Assembly: GCA_028280675.1 (NCBI GenBank)
Contig: JANQLI010000206.1
Location: 1 to 10,941 of the forward strand
Direction: 5' to 3'
DNA length: 10,941 nucleotides
Source of the DNA: Alphaproteobacteria bacterium
GTDB lineage: Bacteria > Pseudomonadota > Alphaproteobacteria > SMXP01
Shown here: positions 1-7,188 of the stretch, one piece after another
Numbering within the stretch: the stretch's first letter is position 1
Layout of the letters: every line of letters begins with the position of its first letter
Position numbers and translations under genes: made by a program
Notes under the pieces: generated by a model
The model's input: only the letters and a program-made list of their open reading frames with translations
What the model was told of the DNA's origin: nothing
Databases searched by the model: none

Positions 1-33
1 AAAAGCGATGCACGGATGATTGAGTTCAGGCTT

Positions 34-2307
34 TTAGTTCAGGCTGGGGGTGTCAAAGTTCACATATGGATCGAGTGCGCGCGGTGACCAATTCGTCGCG
101 CGGGCACGGGCGGTGCCAAGCTCTGTCGGCGCAAGTTTGGCTTCAATTTGTTTGGCCTGGTTTGCGGCGTCTTGATCGCCATTTTGCGCGGCGAGGGTGA
201 ACCATTGATAGGCTTGGATCATATCCTGATTGCCGCCTTTGCCCTGCAGATAGAGGATGCCGAGATTATATTTTGCATCTTGCAGGTCGTACTGCGCTGC
301 TTCCTCAAACCATTGCCGGGCGAGGGACAAATCTTGTTCGGTGCCAGCGCCATTGGCGTAAAGCACAGCCAAGTTGTACATTGCCTTGCGATGCCCCAGG
401 ATGGCGGCGGCTTCATACCACCCTAACGCTTTAGCGGGGGAGCGTTGCACACCCAGCCCGCGTTCGAGATGCAACGCATAACGGTATTGCGCAGGCGCCA
501 GGCCTTGATTGGCTGCGGCGGCAAAGTAAGACGCGGCAAGGGCGTCATTCTTTTTCACCCCATCGCCATTATAATACCGCAGGCCCAGCAAATAAGCGGC
601 ATTGATGTCGCCCGCTTCGGCGCCTGCGCTCAATGTATCGAGATCGCTGTAATTCGCCGCCGATAGCGCCATACGATCGCCGCTCTCCACAGCCGCTTCA
701 TTGACGGCGCGGGCGGCGGCTTCTGCTGTGTCTGTGACGTCAGTGTTAAAAACCGGCGTCTCGCCAGAGTCATCGACAGGGGCGCTGTCTGGCGCACTGT
801 CTGTCGCAAGCGTTGCAGGACCTCCCTCAGTTTCGCCGACAACAGGTTGGCGTTCAATCGACTGTGGCTTGTCGGCGGCCCCGGTCATGTCATCGCTCAG
901 CAGCATCGCCGCCGCAATCGCCATAATCCCAAAAGCCCCAAGGATGATGGCGATCAACCATGAGCGCGTGAGCGGCGTTTCGTCGTCCTCTTCCGCCTCA
1001 TTGTCAAAAATATTGGTGCGAATGAAACGGGCCGACTCGGGCGGGGTGTCGTCGTCTTGTTTGGGGCTGCGTAACAGCGCCACAAAATCTTTGGAAATAA
1101 TGTCGCCCGCGCGGCGCATGGTTTTGCTGAGAAGCGTTTCGCCGGCGTCATCTTCGTCGCTGCCGCCAGGAATCGCACTTGGAATCCCACCTGGAATCAC
1201 CATTTTTCCCGTGCTTGGCTGTTCCGCAGGGCGCTTTGTTTTTCTGAGCACAGGCGCGTCTTCCCCCTTGGGCGTATCAGTTTTTACAGGAGAGGCGTCT
1301 TTGACAGGGGGTGTTTCGTTTGCCGCGGCGGGCTCATCTTTGACGGGTGTGACGGGCGCTGCAGGCGCAGGGGGATCAAGCACGGTGCTTGGCGGCACGG
1401 CCGCGTCAGACAACTGCGCCTCAAGTGTTTCCAAGCGTTGCAAGGCGCTGGTCAAAAGCTGGTCGGTTTGCACTGCGGCGCTTTTTTGATTGGCGGCTTC
1501 GATCGACTGGATCAGTCCCGTGAGGTTGTCTTTCAGCGCCCGGTTCTCGCTGGCCCGGTTTTCCAGCTTGCTAATACGGTCTTGTATTGTTTCTAAACGG
1601 GCGGTGAGCGCTTGCTGATCATCGCGGTACTGACTTTCGCGATCTTCCATGCGCGCATGCATGTGCTGCAAGGCGGTGCCGATCAATTCCGCAGAGGTGT
1701 TTTTGTCTTGTTCAATGGCGTCCATGCGATCGACAAGACGGGTGATGGCGCGTTCAACGGCTTGCATGCCGCCCACAGACTGACGCTCCGATGTTTCAAG
1801 ATGAGCCATCACGTTTGCCAGCGCGCCGCTCAGTGCAGAAGATGGCGCGGCGTCTGAGGTAGCGGTCTGTTCGATCTTTTCGAGGCGCACAAGAATTTCA
1901 CTTTGCGCTTTTTGTAAGTTTTGAAGAGCAGAGAGACTCTCCGACGCTTCGTCGTGTTCAACATGATCAATGCGTTCCGCCATGGTCGAGAGCGTTTGAT
2001 CAATCTCATCCAGCGTTGCGGTTTTTTGTTCTTCGGCGGCTCTGAACAGGTCGGCCATTTCCGCCAATGCGGCATGCAGTTCGGAAATCTCTTGATCGGC
2101 TGGATGTTTTTTCTTGAGGCGATAAGCGGTGATGTCATCCACATTGGACGGGCTGTTGTCATTGCCATTGTCATCGGCGCCCGCGTCCAAAATCACTTGG
2201 TTGAGCCATTGGCCGAGAGTCATCCCCGCCTGCCGTGCAGCCACTTTCGCTGCCGCACGGGCATCAGGCTCAATGCCTTTTACGCTCCACGGAACCCCCG
2301 GTTTCAT
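34..2307 (-). CDS. PodJ-like polar localization protein with SEL1 repeats
   Basis: A 757-residue, probably inner-membrane protein resembling the PodJ polarity factors of Alphaproteobacteria, which mark a cell pole and recruit other polar proteins. Seen: the N-terminus (about residues 5-40, PWSVKGIEPDARAAAKVAAR then GMTLGQWLNQVI) is the conserved PodJ-family opening and fixes the start. Residues about 70-300 are heptad-like, charged and coiled-coil. About 300-400 is proline-rich with repeated PVKD-type units. One hydrophobic segment lies at about 449-471, and an acidic Ser/Thr/Asp-rich linker follows. Four SEL1 repeats of about 36 residues span roughly 570-715, presumably periplasmic. The protein ends at a short tail (NFDTPSLN) with no peptidoglycan-binding domain. 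Caulobacter PodJ is longer (about 970 residues) and has such a domain, so this is a shorter relative, not a proven orthologue. No good Shine-Dalgarno precedes the start. The family call is firm; the polar role is inferred. Confidence 0.85.
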   Translation of the reverse strand: MKPGVPWSVKGIEPDARAAAKVAARQAGMTLGQWLNQVILDAGADDNGNDNSPSNVDDITAYRLKKKHPADQEISELHAALAEMADLFRAAEEQKTATLDEIDQTLSTMAERIDHVEHDEASESLSALQNLQKAQSEILVRLEKIEQTATSDAAPSSALSGALANVMAHLETSERQSVGGMQAVERAITRLVDRMDAIEQDKNTSAELIGTALQHMHARMEDRESQYRDDQQALTARLETIQDRISKLENRASENRALKDNLTGLIQSIEAANQKSAAVQTDQLLTSALQRLETLEAQLSDAAVPPSTVLDPPAPAAPVTPVKDEPAAANETPPVKDASPVKTDTPKGEDAPVLRKTKRPAEQPSTGKMVIPGGIPSAIPGGSDEDDAGETLLSKTMRRAGDIISKDFVALLRSPKQDDDTPPESARFIRTNIFDNEAEEDDETPLTRSWLIAIILGAFGIMAIAAAMLLSDDMTGAADKPQSIERQPVVGETEGGPATLATDSAPDSAPVDDSGETPVFNTDVTDTAEAAARAVNEAAVESGDRMALSAANYSDLDTLSAGAEAGDINAAYLLGLRYYNGDGVKKNDALAASYFAAAANQGLAPAQYRYALHLERGLGVQRSPAKALGWYEAAAILGHRKAMYNLAVLYANGAGTEQDLSLARQWFEEAAQYDLQDAKYNLGILYLQGKGGNQDMIQAYQWFTLAAQNGDQDAANQAKQIEAKLAPTELGTARARATNWSPRALDPYVNFDTPSLN

Positions 2308-2340
2308 AATGTATTCGCCGCATGTGATTACAGAATCATC

Positions 2341-2369
2341 ACCATAGCGAAGGACCTATCTTGTGTAAA
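2341..2369 (-). promoter_or_regulatory. candidate promoter of the podJ-like gene
   Basis: Read on the minus strand, TTTACA (2369-2364) and TATGGT (2346-2341) are separated by 17 nt, a sigma-70-like arrangement. It would give a leader of about 25-30 nt before the start at 2307. The -35 box is one base from consensus; the -10 box matches only four of six. This is pattern matching only. Confidence 0.35.
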
Positions 2370-2417
2370 GCAGGGGGCAAGACACTAAATCTGCATGACT
2401 CAGCCCCAAAATAATGT

Positions 2418-2446
2418 TTGACGTTAACGTCAACGTCATTTATATT
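2418..2446 (+). promoter_or_regulatory. candidate promoter of the merR-fad operon
   Basis: TTGACG (2418-2423) and TATATT (2441-2446) are 17 nt apart, a good sigma-70-like promoter pointing at merR, about 37 nt from the -10 box to the start codon. MerR-activated promoters often have a longer 19-bp spacer. An alternative -10, TATTAG (2443-2448), would give 19 nt, so simple repression and MerR-type activation are both still possible. Confidence 0.5.
2419..2438 (+). promoter_or_regulatory. probable MerR operator, 20-bp near-palindrome
   Basis: TGACGTTAACGTCAACGTCA matches its own reverse complement at 18 of 20 positions and contains a perfect 14-bp palindrome (2419-2432). It is three hexamers with ACGT cores at 2421, 2427 and 2433. 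It overlaps the -35 box and the spacer of the merR promoter, the usual place for a MerR-family dimer. ACGT-centred sites have been described for LiuR-type MerR regulators of acyl-CoA catabolism; the match here is from memory. The inferred ligand-responsive regulator is the adjacent gene product. Confidence 0.6.
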
Positions 2447-2483
2447 AGAGGTCTTCAATATGTGATTACCGGGAGACGGAGAG

Positions 2484-2993
2484 ATGTCAGATCAGGCCTA
2501 TACGATCCGCCAAATGTCGGAAGAATTCGATGTGACGGCCCGGACGCTGCGCTTTTATGAAGATAAGGGCTTGCTCAGTCCGCATCGCCAAGGACAAACC
2601 CGGCTTTATCATGGCCGCGACCGTGCCCGCATGGTGCTGATTTTGCGCGGCAAGCGTTTGGGATTTGCCCTCGATGAAATCCGCGAAATGCTGGATCTCT
2701 ATGACACCCGTGATGGGAAAATTGCCCAGCTCAAAGCCTCCATTGTCAAACATCGCGAGCGTATCGGTATTCTGAAAGAGCAGCGCCGCGACATCGACCT
2801 TGCCCTGAATGAACTGCAAGATCTGTGTGTGATGATGGAAAATCTTCTCGAAGAAAAAATGGCGGTGAAAGAAAAGGAAGACTCCATTTCGCCGTCCGCA
2901 ACCGGTTATGCAGGATCATCCGGTCCTGTGAAAGCGTTTATCAGTGACGATGACCAAGTGACAGAGATGGTGACAAACGATGACTACGTATAA
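2484..2993 (+). CDS. MerR-family transcriptional regulator of the fad operon
   Basis: A 169-residue DNA-binding protein, first gene of the beta-oxidation operon and probably its autoregulator. Seen: an N-terminal MerR winged helix-turn-helix (YTIRQMSEEFDVTARTLRFY, then EDKGLLSP and RLYHGRDRARM, about residues 6-50), the wing/helix segment LGFALDEIREMLDLYD (about 60-76), and a dimerization coiled coil (about 80-125). There is only one cysteine (C115), so the metal-binding cysteine set of MerR/CueR/ZntR is absent, which fits acyl-CoA- or metabolite-sensing members such as LiuR-like proteins. The last 40 residues are Ser/Asp-rich and probably disordered, an extension beyond the usual family core. 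GGGAG at 2471-2475 precedes the ATG. The 3' end overlaps the next gene by 14 nt. The family is certain; ligand and target are inferred from position. Confidence 0.9.
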   Translation: MSDQAYTIRQMSEEFDVTARTLRFYEDKGLLSPHRQGQTRLYHGRDRARMVLILRGKRLGFALDEIREMLDLYDTRDGKIAQLKASIVKHRERIGILKEQRRDIDLALNELQDLCVMMENLLEEKMAVKEKEDSISPSATGYAGSSGPVKAFISDDDQVTEMVTNDDYV

Positions 2994-4767
2994 TGCCCCC
3001 TTGCGGGACATGCGCTTTGTTCTTCATGAATACCTCAACATCGAAAAATATTCGAACCTCGCAGGCTTTGCCGATGCAACGCCAGATTTGGTTGACGCGA
3101 TCCTCGAAGAGGGCGCGAAGCTCGCCTCCGAAGTCTTGCATCCCCTCAACGCCGTCGCTGACAAAGGAGGCTGCGCCTGTTCCAATGGTGACGTGACCAC
3201 CCCTCCGGGATTTCAAGAGGCGTTTCAAACCTATGCGGAAGGCGGCTGGTCAAACCTTGCAATGGACCCGGAATATGGCGGGCAAGGTCTGCCGCATGTG
3301 GTCGGCGTTGCGGTCAGTGAAATGATCGATTCCGCGAACCTTGGGTTTGGCATGTATGGCGGTCTGACCCAAGGCGCTTACGCTGCGATTCATGCCCATG
3401 GCACCGCGGCGCAAAAGCAAACATATCTTCCGAAAATGGGCACCTGCGCCTGGACCGGGACCATGAACCTGACCGAACCCCATTGCGGCACTGATTTGGG
3501 CTTGATGCGCACCAAGGCGGAGCCGCAAGACGATGGCTCCTATAAAATCACCGGCACAAAGATTTTTATTTCGGCCGGCGAACATGATCTTGCAGAAAAT
3601 ATTATTCACTTGGTGCTTGCGAAAATTCCTGGCGGCCCGGATGGCATTAAAGGTGTGTCACTTTTCATTGTGCCGAAATTTATGGTCAATGACGATGGTG
3701 TGCTTGGCGAACGCAATGGTGTGGCGTGCGGCTCTATCGAAGAAAAGATGGGTCTGCATGGCAACGCCACGTGTGTCATGAATTTCGATGACGCGACGGG
3801 CTATATGCTCGGGGAAGAGCATAAAGGCATGAAAGCCATGTTCACCATGATGAACGCCGCCCGTATCGGTGTTGGGTTGCAAGGCCTTGGACAATCGGAA
3901 ACGTCGTATCAAAATGCTGTCACCTACGCCAAAGAGCGGTTGCAAGGGCGCGCGCTGACCGGCGCAAAAAATCCCGACGGGCCTGCGGACCCTTTGCTGG
4001 TGCACCCGGACATTCGCCGCATGCTCATGGCGCAGCGTAGCTTTAACGAAGGGGCGCGCGCCGCGCTCTATTGGCTGGCGTTGCAAGGGGACATTTCGCG
4101 CAAATCTGAAGACGCAAAAGACCGTGAAAAAGCTGAAGATTACATGGCGCTCTTTACGCCGGTGGTGAAAGGCTATTTCACCGATCGGGCCATGGCCCAC
4201 GCCATTGATGCGCAGCAAGTCTATGGCGGTCATGGCTACATCACCGAACATGGCATGGATCAATTTGTGCGCGATGCGCGGATCACCATGATCTATGAAG
4301 GCGCGAACGGTATTCAGGCGCTCGATCTTGTCGGGCGCAAGCTTGGGCAAAATAATGGCCGGGCGATTATCAGCTTCCTCACAGAGGTCGGCGCCTATCT
4401 TGCTGAGAAAGAGGGCGCCGCGGAGCTCGCGCCATTCATTGCGGCGTTGCAAAACGCCAAGCAAGATCTCGACGCGGCGGTCGGCTGGTTGATGGAGAAC
4501 GGCTTGAAAAATCCTGACAATGCGGGCGCGGCGAGCATGGATTTCATGCATCTTCTCGGCATTGTCATGCTGACTTATTTGTGGACGCAAATGGCCGAAC
4601 ACGCGCACGGCAAAATCGCTGAAGGGTCGCAAGATCCCTATTATGCCAATAAGGTGATTATTGCGCGCTTCTATGTCGAGCGCATGACGCCGCTCACATC
4701 ATCGCACCTCGCAAAATTAACGACCGGTGCAGAGACGATGATGTCGCTCGATGCAGATGCCTTCTAA
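2980..4767 (+). CDS. acyl-CoA dehydrogenase, DmdC/FadE-type with C-terminal extension
   Basis: A 595-residue FAD-dependent acyl-CoA dehydrogenase for the first step of beta-oxidation (acyl-CoA to trans-2-enoyl-CoA, electrons to ETF). Seen: the short N-terminal module typical of the roughly 600-residue subgroup (YNAPLRDMRFVLHEYL), the flavin/substrate motif WTGTMNLTEPHCGTDLG (from W158), GTKIFISAGEHD, YGGHGYITEHGMDQ, and the catalytic-base segment YEGANGIQALDLVGRK with Glu440. Most relatives have YEGTNGIQ; here the Thr is Ala442. About 130 residues follow, matching the C-terminal domain of this subgroup. Many such proteins are auto-named 3-methylmercaptopropionyl-CoA dehydrogenase, but nothing here shows that substrate, and the operon argues for general or medium/long acyl-CoAs. 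The start overlaps merR by 14 nt with only a weak GAGATGG before it, suggesting translational coupling. Confidence 0.93.
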   Translation: MTTYNAPLRDMRFVLHEYLNIEKYSNLAGFADATPDLVDAILEEGAKLASEVLHPLNAVADKGGCACSNGDVTTPPGFQEAFQTYAEGGWSNLAMDPEYGGQGLPHVVGVAVSEMIDSANLGFGMYGGLTQGAYAAIHAHGTAAQKQTYLPKMGTCAWTGTMNLTEPHCGTDLGLMRTKAEPQDDGSYKITGTKIFISAGEHDLAENIIHLVLAKIPGGPDGIKGVSLFIVPKFMVNDDGVLGERNGVACGSIEEKMGLHGNATCVMNFDDATGYMLGEEHKGMKAMFTMMNAARIGVGLQGLGQSETSYQNAVTYAKERLQGRALTGAKNPDGPADPLLVHPDIRRMLMAQRSFNEGARAALYWLALQGDISRKSEDAKDREKAEDYMALFTPVVKGYFTDRAMAHAIDAQQVYGGHGYITEHGMDQFVRDARITMIYEGANGIQALDLVGRKLGQNNGRAIISFLTEVGAYLAEKEGAAELAPFIAALQNAKQDLDAAVGWLMENGLKNPDNAGAASMDFMHLLGIVMLTYLWTQMAEHAHGKIAEGSQDPYYANKVIIARFYVERMTPLTSSHLAKLTTGAETMMSLDADAF

Positions 4768-4792
4768 AGCAATCAAGGTGGGATAAATCACA

Positions 4793-5950
4793 ATGGATGT
4801 GCTGCAGGTCGAAAAGCCGTCTTATATGACGGAAGATCTCGAAATCTTCTCAGACGCCCTGACAAAATTTATCGAGCGCGAATGCTTGCCCCATGAAGAA
4901 GAGTGGCGCAAAGCGAAGATGGTCCCCCGTGAACTTTGGACCAAGGCCGGAGAGATGGGATTGCTGTGCCCCAGCATGCCGGAAGCCTATGGCGGCTGGG
5001 GCGGCTCCTATGCGCATGATGCGGTGATCTTGGAGCGCCTTGGGCGTCTTGGCTTCGATAGCTGGGGGATCTCGCTGCATAACGCGATTGTCGCGCCGTA
5101 CATTTTGAATCACGGCACAGAAGAGCAAAAGAAAGACTGGCTCCCGCGCCTTGCGTCTGGCGAACTTGTCGGCGCGATCGCCATGTCGGAACCCGGCACC
5201 GGCTCGGATTTGCAAGGGGTCAAAACAACGGCGGTGCGCGATGGCAATGAATATGTCATCAACGGCTCCAAGACGTTTATCACCAATGGCGGCACCGCTA
5301 ACTTTATCATTGTGGTGGCCAAAACCGATCCCAAGGAAGGATCGAAAGGTGTGTCCTTGATCGGTGTCGAGACCGATAAAGTCGATGGTTTTCGCCGCGG
5401 GCGCATCCTTGAAAAAGTCGGCGCCCATATGAATGACACGGCGGAATTGTTTTTCGATGATGTCCGTGTGCCGACGATGAGCCTGATCGGCCCGGACGAA
5501 GGGCAAGGCTTTTACCAATTGATGCAAGAGCTACCGCAGGAACGCTTGAATGTGGTTGTCGGCGGTATGGCGGCGATTGAACGGGCGCTTGAGGAAACCA
5601 TTGCCTATGTCAAAGAGCGCAAAGCCTTTGGCCAACGGGTGATTGATTTTCAAAACACCCAATTCACATTGGCTGAGTGCAAAACCAAAGCCACCGTGGC
5701 GAAGGTCTTTGTCAATGATTGTGTGACCAAACACATTGACGGCAAGCTGGATACGGTGACCGCTTCCATGGCCAAGCTATGGGTCACCGATTTGCAATGT
5801 GAGATTATCGATGAATGTCTGCAATTGTTTGGCGGCTATGGCTACATGACCGAATACCCCATCGCGCGCATGTATCAAGATGCCCGTGTGCAGCGCATTT
5901 ATGCTGGCACCAATGAAATTATGAAACTGATGATCGCGCGGTCTCTTTAA
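4793..5950 (+). CDS. acyl-CoA dehydrogenase, long-chain/isovaleryl-type active site
   Basis: A 385-residue, standard-length acyl-CoA dehydrogenase, a second and distinct enzyme for the oxidation step. Seen: AIAMSEPGTGSDLQG (from A128) for flavin and substrate, YVINGSKTFITNG, ERKAFGQRV, LFGGYGYMTEYPIARMYQDA, and C-terminal RIYAGTNEIMKLMIARSL. The usual Glu of the Y-E-G-T motif is Ala371. Instead LPQERL places a Glu at position 250, the location of the catalytic base in mitochondrial LCAD and isovaleryl-CoA dehydrogenase. The enzyme should therefore be active, with long-chain or branched acyl-CoAs as likely substrates; chain length cannot be read from sequence. It starts 25 nt after the preceding gene, with AAGGTGG at 4775-4781. 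M12 is an alternative start but lacks an evident ribosome site. Confidence 0.93.
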   Translation: MDVLQVEKPSYMTEDLEIFSDALTKFIERECLPHEEEWRKAKMVPRELWTKAGEMGLLCPSMPEAYGGWGGSYAHDAVILERLGRLGFDSWGISLHNAIVAPYILNHGTEEQKKDWLPRLASGELVGAIAMSEPGTGSDLQGVKTTAVRDGNEYVINGSKTFITNGGTANFIIVVAKTDPKEGSKGVSLIGVETDKVDGFRRGRILEKVGAHMNDTAELFFDDVRVPTMSLIGPDEGQGFYQLMQELPQERLNVVVGGMAAIERALEETIAYVKERKAFGQRVIDFQNTQFTLAECKTKATVAKVFVNDCVTKHIDGKLDTVTASMAKLWVTDLQCEIIDECLQLFGGYGYMTEYPIARMYQDARVQRIYAGTNEIMKLMIARSL

Positions 5951-5971
5951 GCGCATCCGAAGGAGAAACCC

Positions 5972-7177
5972 ATGACCGAGTGTTTTATTTACGATCATGT
6001 GCGCACCCCGCGCGGCCGCGGCAAAAAAGACGGCAGTTTGCACGAAGTGTCGCCGCTGAATTTAGCGTCGCAAGTTCTTGAAGCCATGCGTGACCGTAAT
6101 GACCTCGATACAGCGCGGGTCGATGACGTGGTGCTGGGCTGTGTGTCGCCGGTGGGGGAGCAAGGCTCGGACATTGCGCGCACCGCCGTATTACAAGCCG
6201 GGTATGATCAATCGGTCTCCGGTGTGCAGATCAATCGCTTTTGCGCATCCGGTTTGGAAGCAACCAATATGGCCGCAGCCCAAGTGATGTCCGGGCAATC
6301 CGATCTCACCATTGGCGGCGGCGTGGAAAGCATGAGCCGGGTGCCAATGGCGTCCGATGGCGGCGCCTGGCCGGTCGATCCGCAAAGCGCGTTTGACAAT
6401 TACTTTGTGCCGCAAGGGATCAGCGCCGATTTGATCGCCACAAAATATGGCTTTAGCCGCGATGATGTCGATGCCTATGCGGTGGAGAGTCAAAAGCGCA
6501 CGGCTGACTCGTATAAAAACAAAGCGTTTGAAAAATCCATTGTGCCGGTGAAAGACACGCTGGGCATCACGCTGCTCGACCATGACGAACACCGCCGGGA
6601 AGATGCGACCATGCAATCCTTAGGGTCCCTCAATGCCTCTTTTGCCGGTATTGGTGAGTTTGGTTTTGATGGCGTCGCCAACATGCGCTATCCGGAGGTT
6701 GATGGCATCACCCACGTGCACACGCCGGGCAATTCATCAGGCATTGTCGATGGCGCGGCGGGGTTGTTGCTTGGCAATGCGGATGTCGGCAAAGAATTGG
6801 GCCTCAAACCCCGCGCCCGGATTAAAGGCTTTACCTCGACGGGCAGTGAGCCTTGCATCATGCTCACCGGTCCCGAATTTGTCGCGCAAAAAGCGCTCGA
6901 CCGCACAGGCATGCACAAAGACGACATTGATCTGTGGGAGCTCAACGAAGCCTTTGCCGCTGTGGTCTTACGCTTCATGCAAGCGCACGACATTGATCAC
7001 GCCAAAATGAATGTCGCGGGCGGCGCGATTGCCATGGGCCATCCGCTGGGGGCCACGGGTGCCATGATCCTCGGCACTGTGCTGGATGAGCTTGAGCGCC
7101 GCGATCTCAACACCGCCATGGCGCTGCTTTGTATTGGCGCCGGTATGGGCACCGCCACCATCATCGAACGGGTATAA
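5972..7177 (+). CDS. acetyl-CoA acyltransferase (thiolase), FadA-like
   Basis: A 401-residue thiolase, catalysing the last beta-oxidation step: CoA-dependent cleavage of 3-ketoacyl-CoA to acetyl-CoA and a shortened acyl-CoA. Seen: nucleophile Cys91 in NRFCASGLEA, GGGVESMSRVPM, the NEAF motif (ELNEAFAAVV), His357 in AMGHPLGATGA, and the second active cysteine Cys387 in LCIGAGMGTA. The common form of that last motif is CIGGGMG. All catalytic residues are present and the length is normal. Lying directly upstream of the hydratase/dehydrogenase gene, it is probably the beta subunit of a trifunctional-type complex; E. coli fadBA has the opposite order. A consensus AAGGAG (5960-5965) sits 6 nt before the ATG. 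Biosynthetic acetoacetyl-CoA thiolase is a less likely alternative given the operon. Confidence 0.93.
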   Translation: MTECFIYDHVRTPRGRGKKDGSLHEVSPLNLASQVLEAMRDRNDLDTARVDDVVLGCVSPVGEQGSDIARTAVLQAGYDQSVSGVQINRFCASGLEATNMAAAQVMSGQSDLTIGGGVESMSRVPMASDGGAWPVDPQSAFDNYFVPQGISADLIATKYGFSRDDVDAYAVESQKRTADSYKNKAFEKSIVPVKDTLGITLLDHDEHRREDATMQSLGSLNASFAGIGEFGFDGVANMRYPEVDGITHVHTPGNSSGIVDGAAGLLLGNADVGKELGLKPRARIKGFTSTGSEPCIMLTGPEFVAQKALDRTGMHKDDIDLWELNEAFAAVVLRFMQAHDIDHAKMNVAGGAIAMGHPLGATGAMILGTVLDELERRDLNTAMALLCIGAGMGTATIIERV

Positions 7178-7188
7178 GGGGCAGAACC

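Noticed and set aside
701..1489. 262-codon plus-strand open frame inside the podJ-like gene
   Set aside because: It is antisense to the coiled-coil and proline-rich coding region, Ser/Gly/Val-rich with no domain, and has no ribosome site; a shadow of the real gene.
7129..7188. Upstream start for the bifunctional beta-oxidation protein
   Set aside because: The extra 20 residues are Arg/His-rich, overlap the thiolase end in another frame, and lack a ribosome site; the ATG at 7189 has AAGGGG at good spacing.
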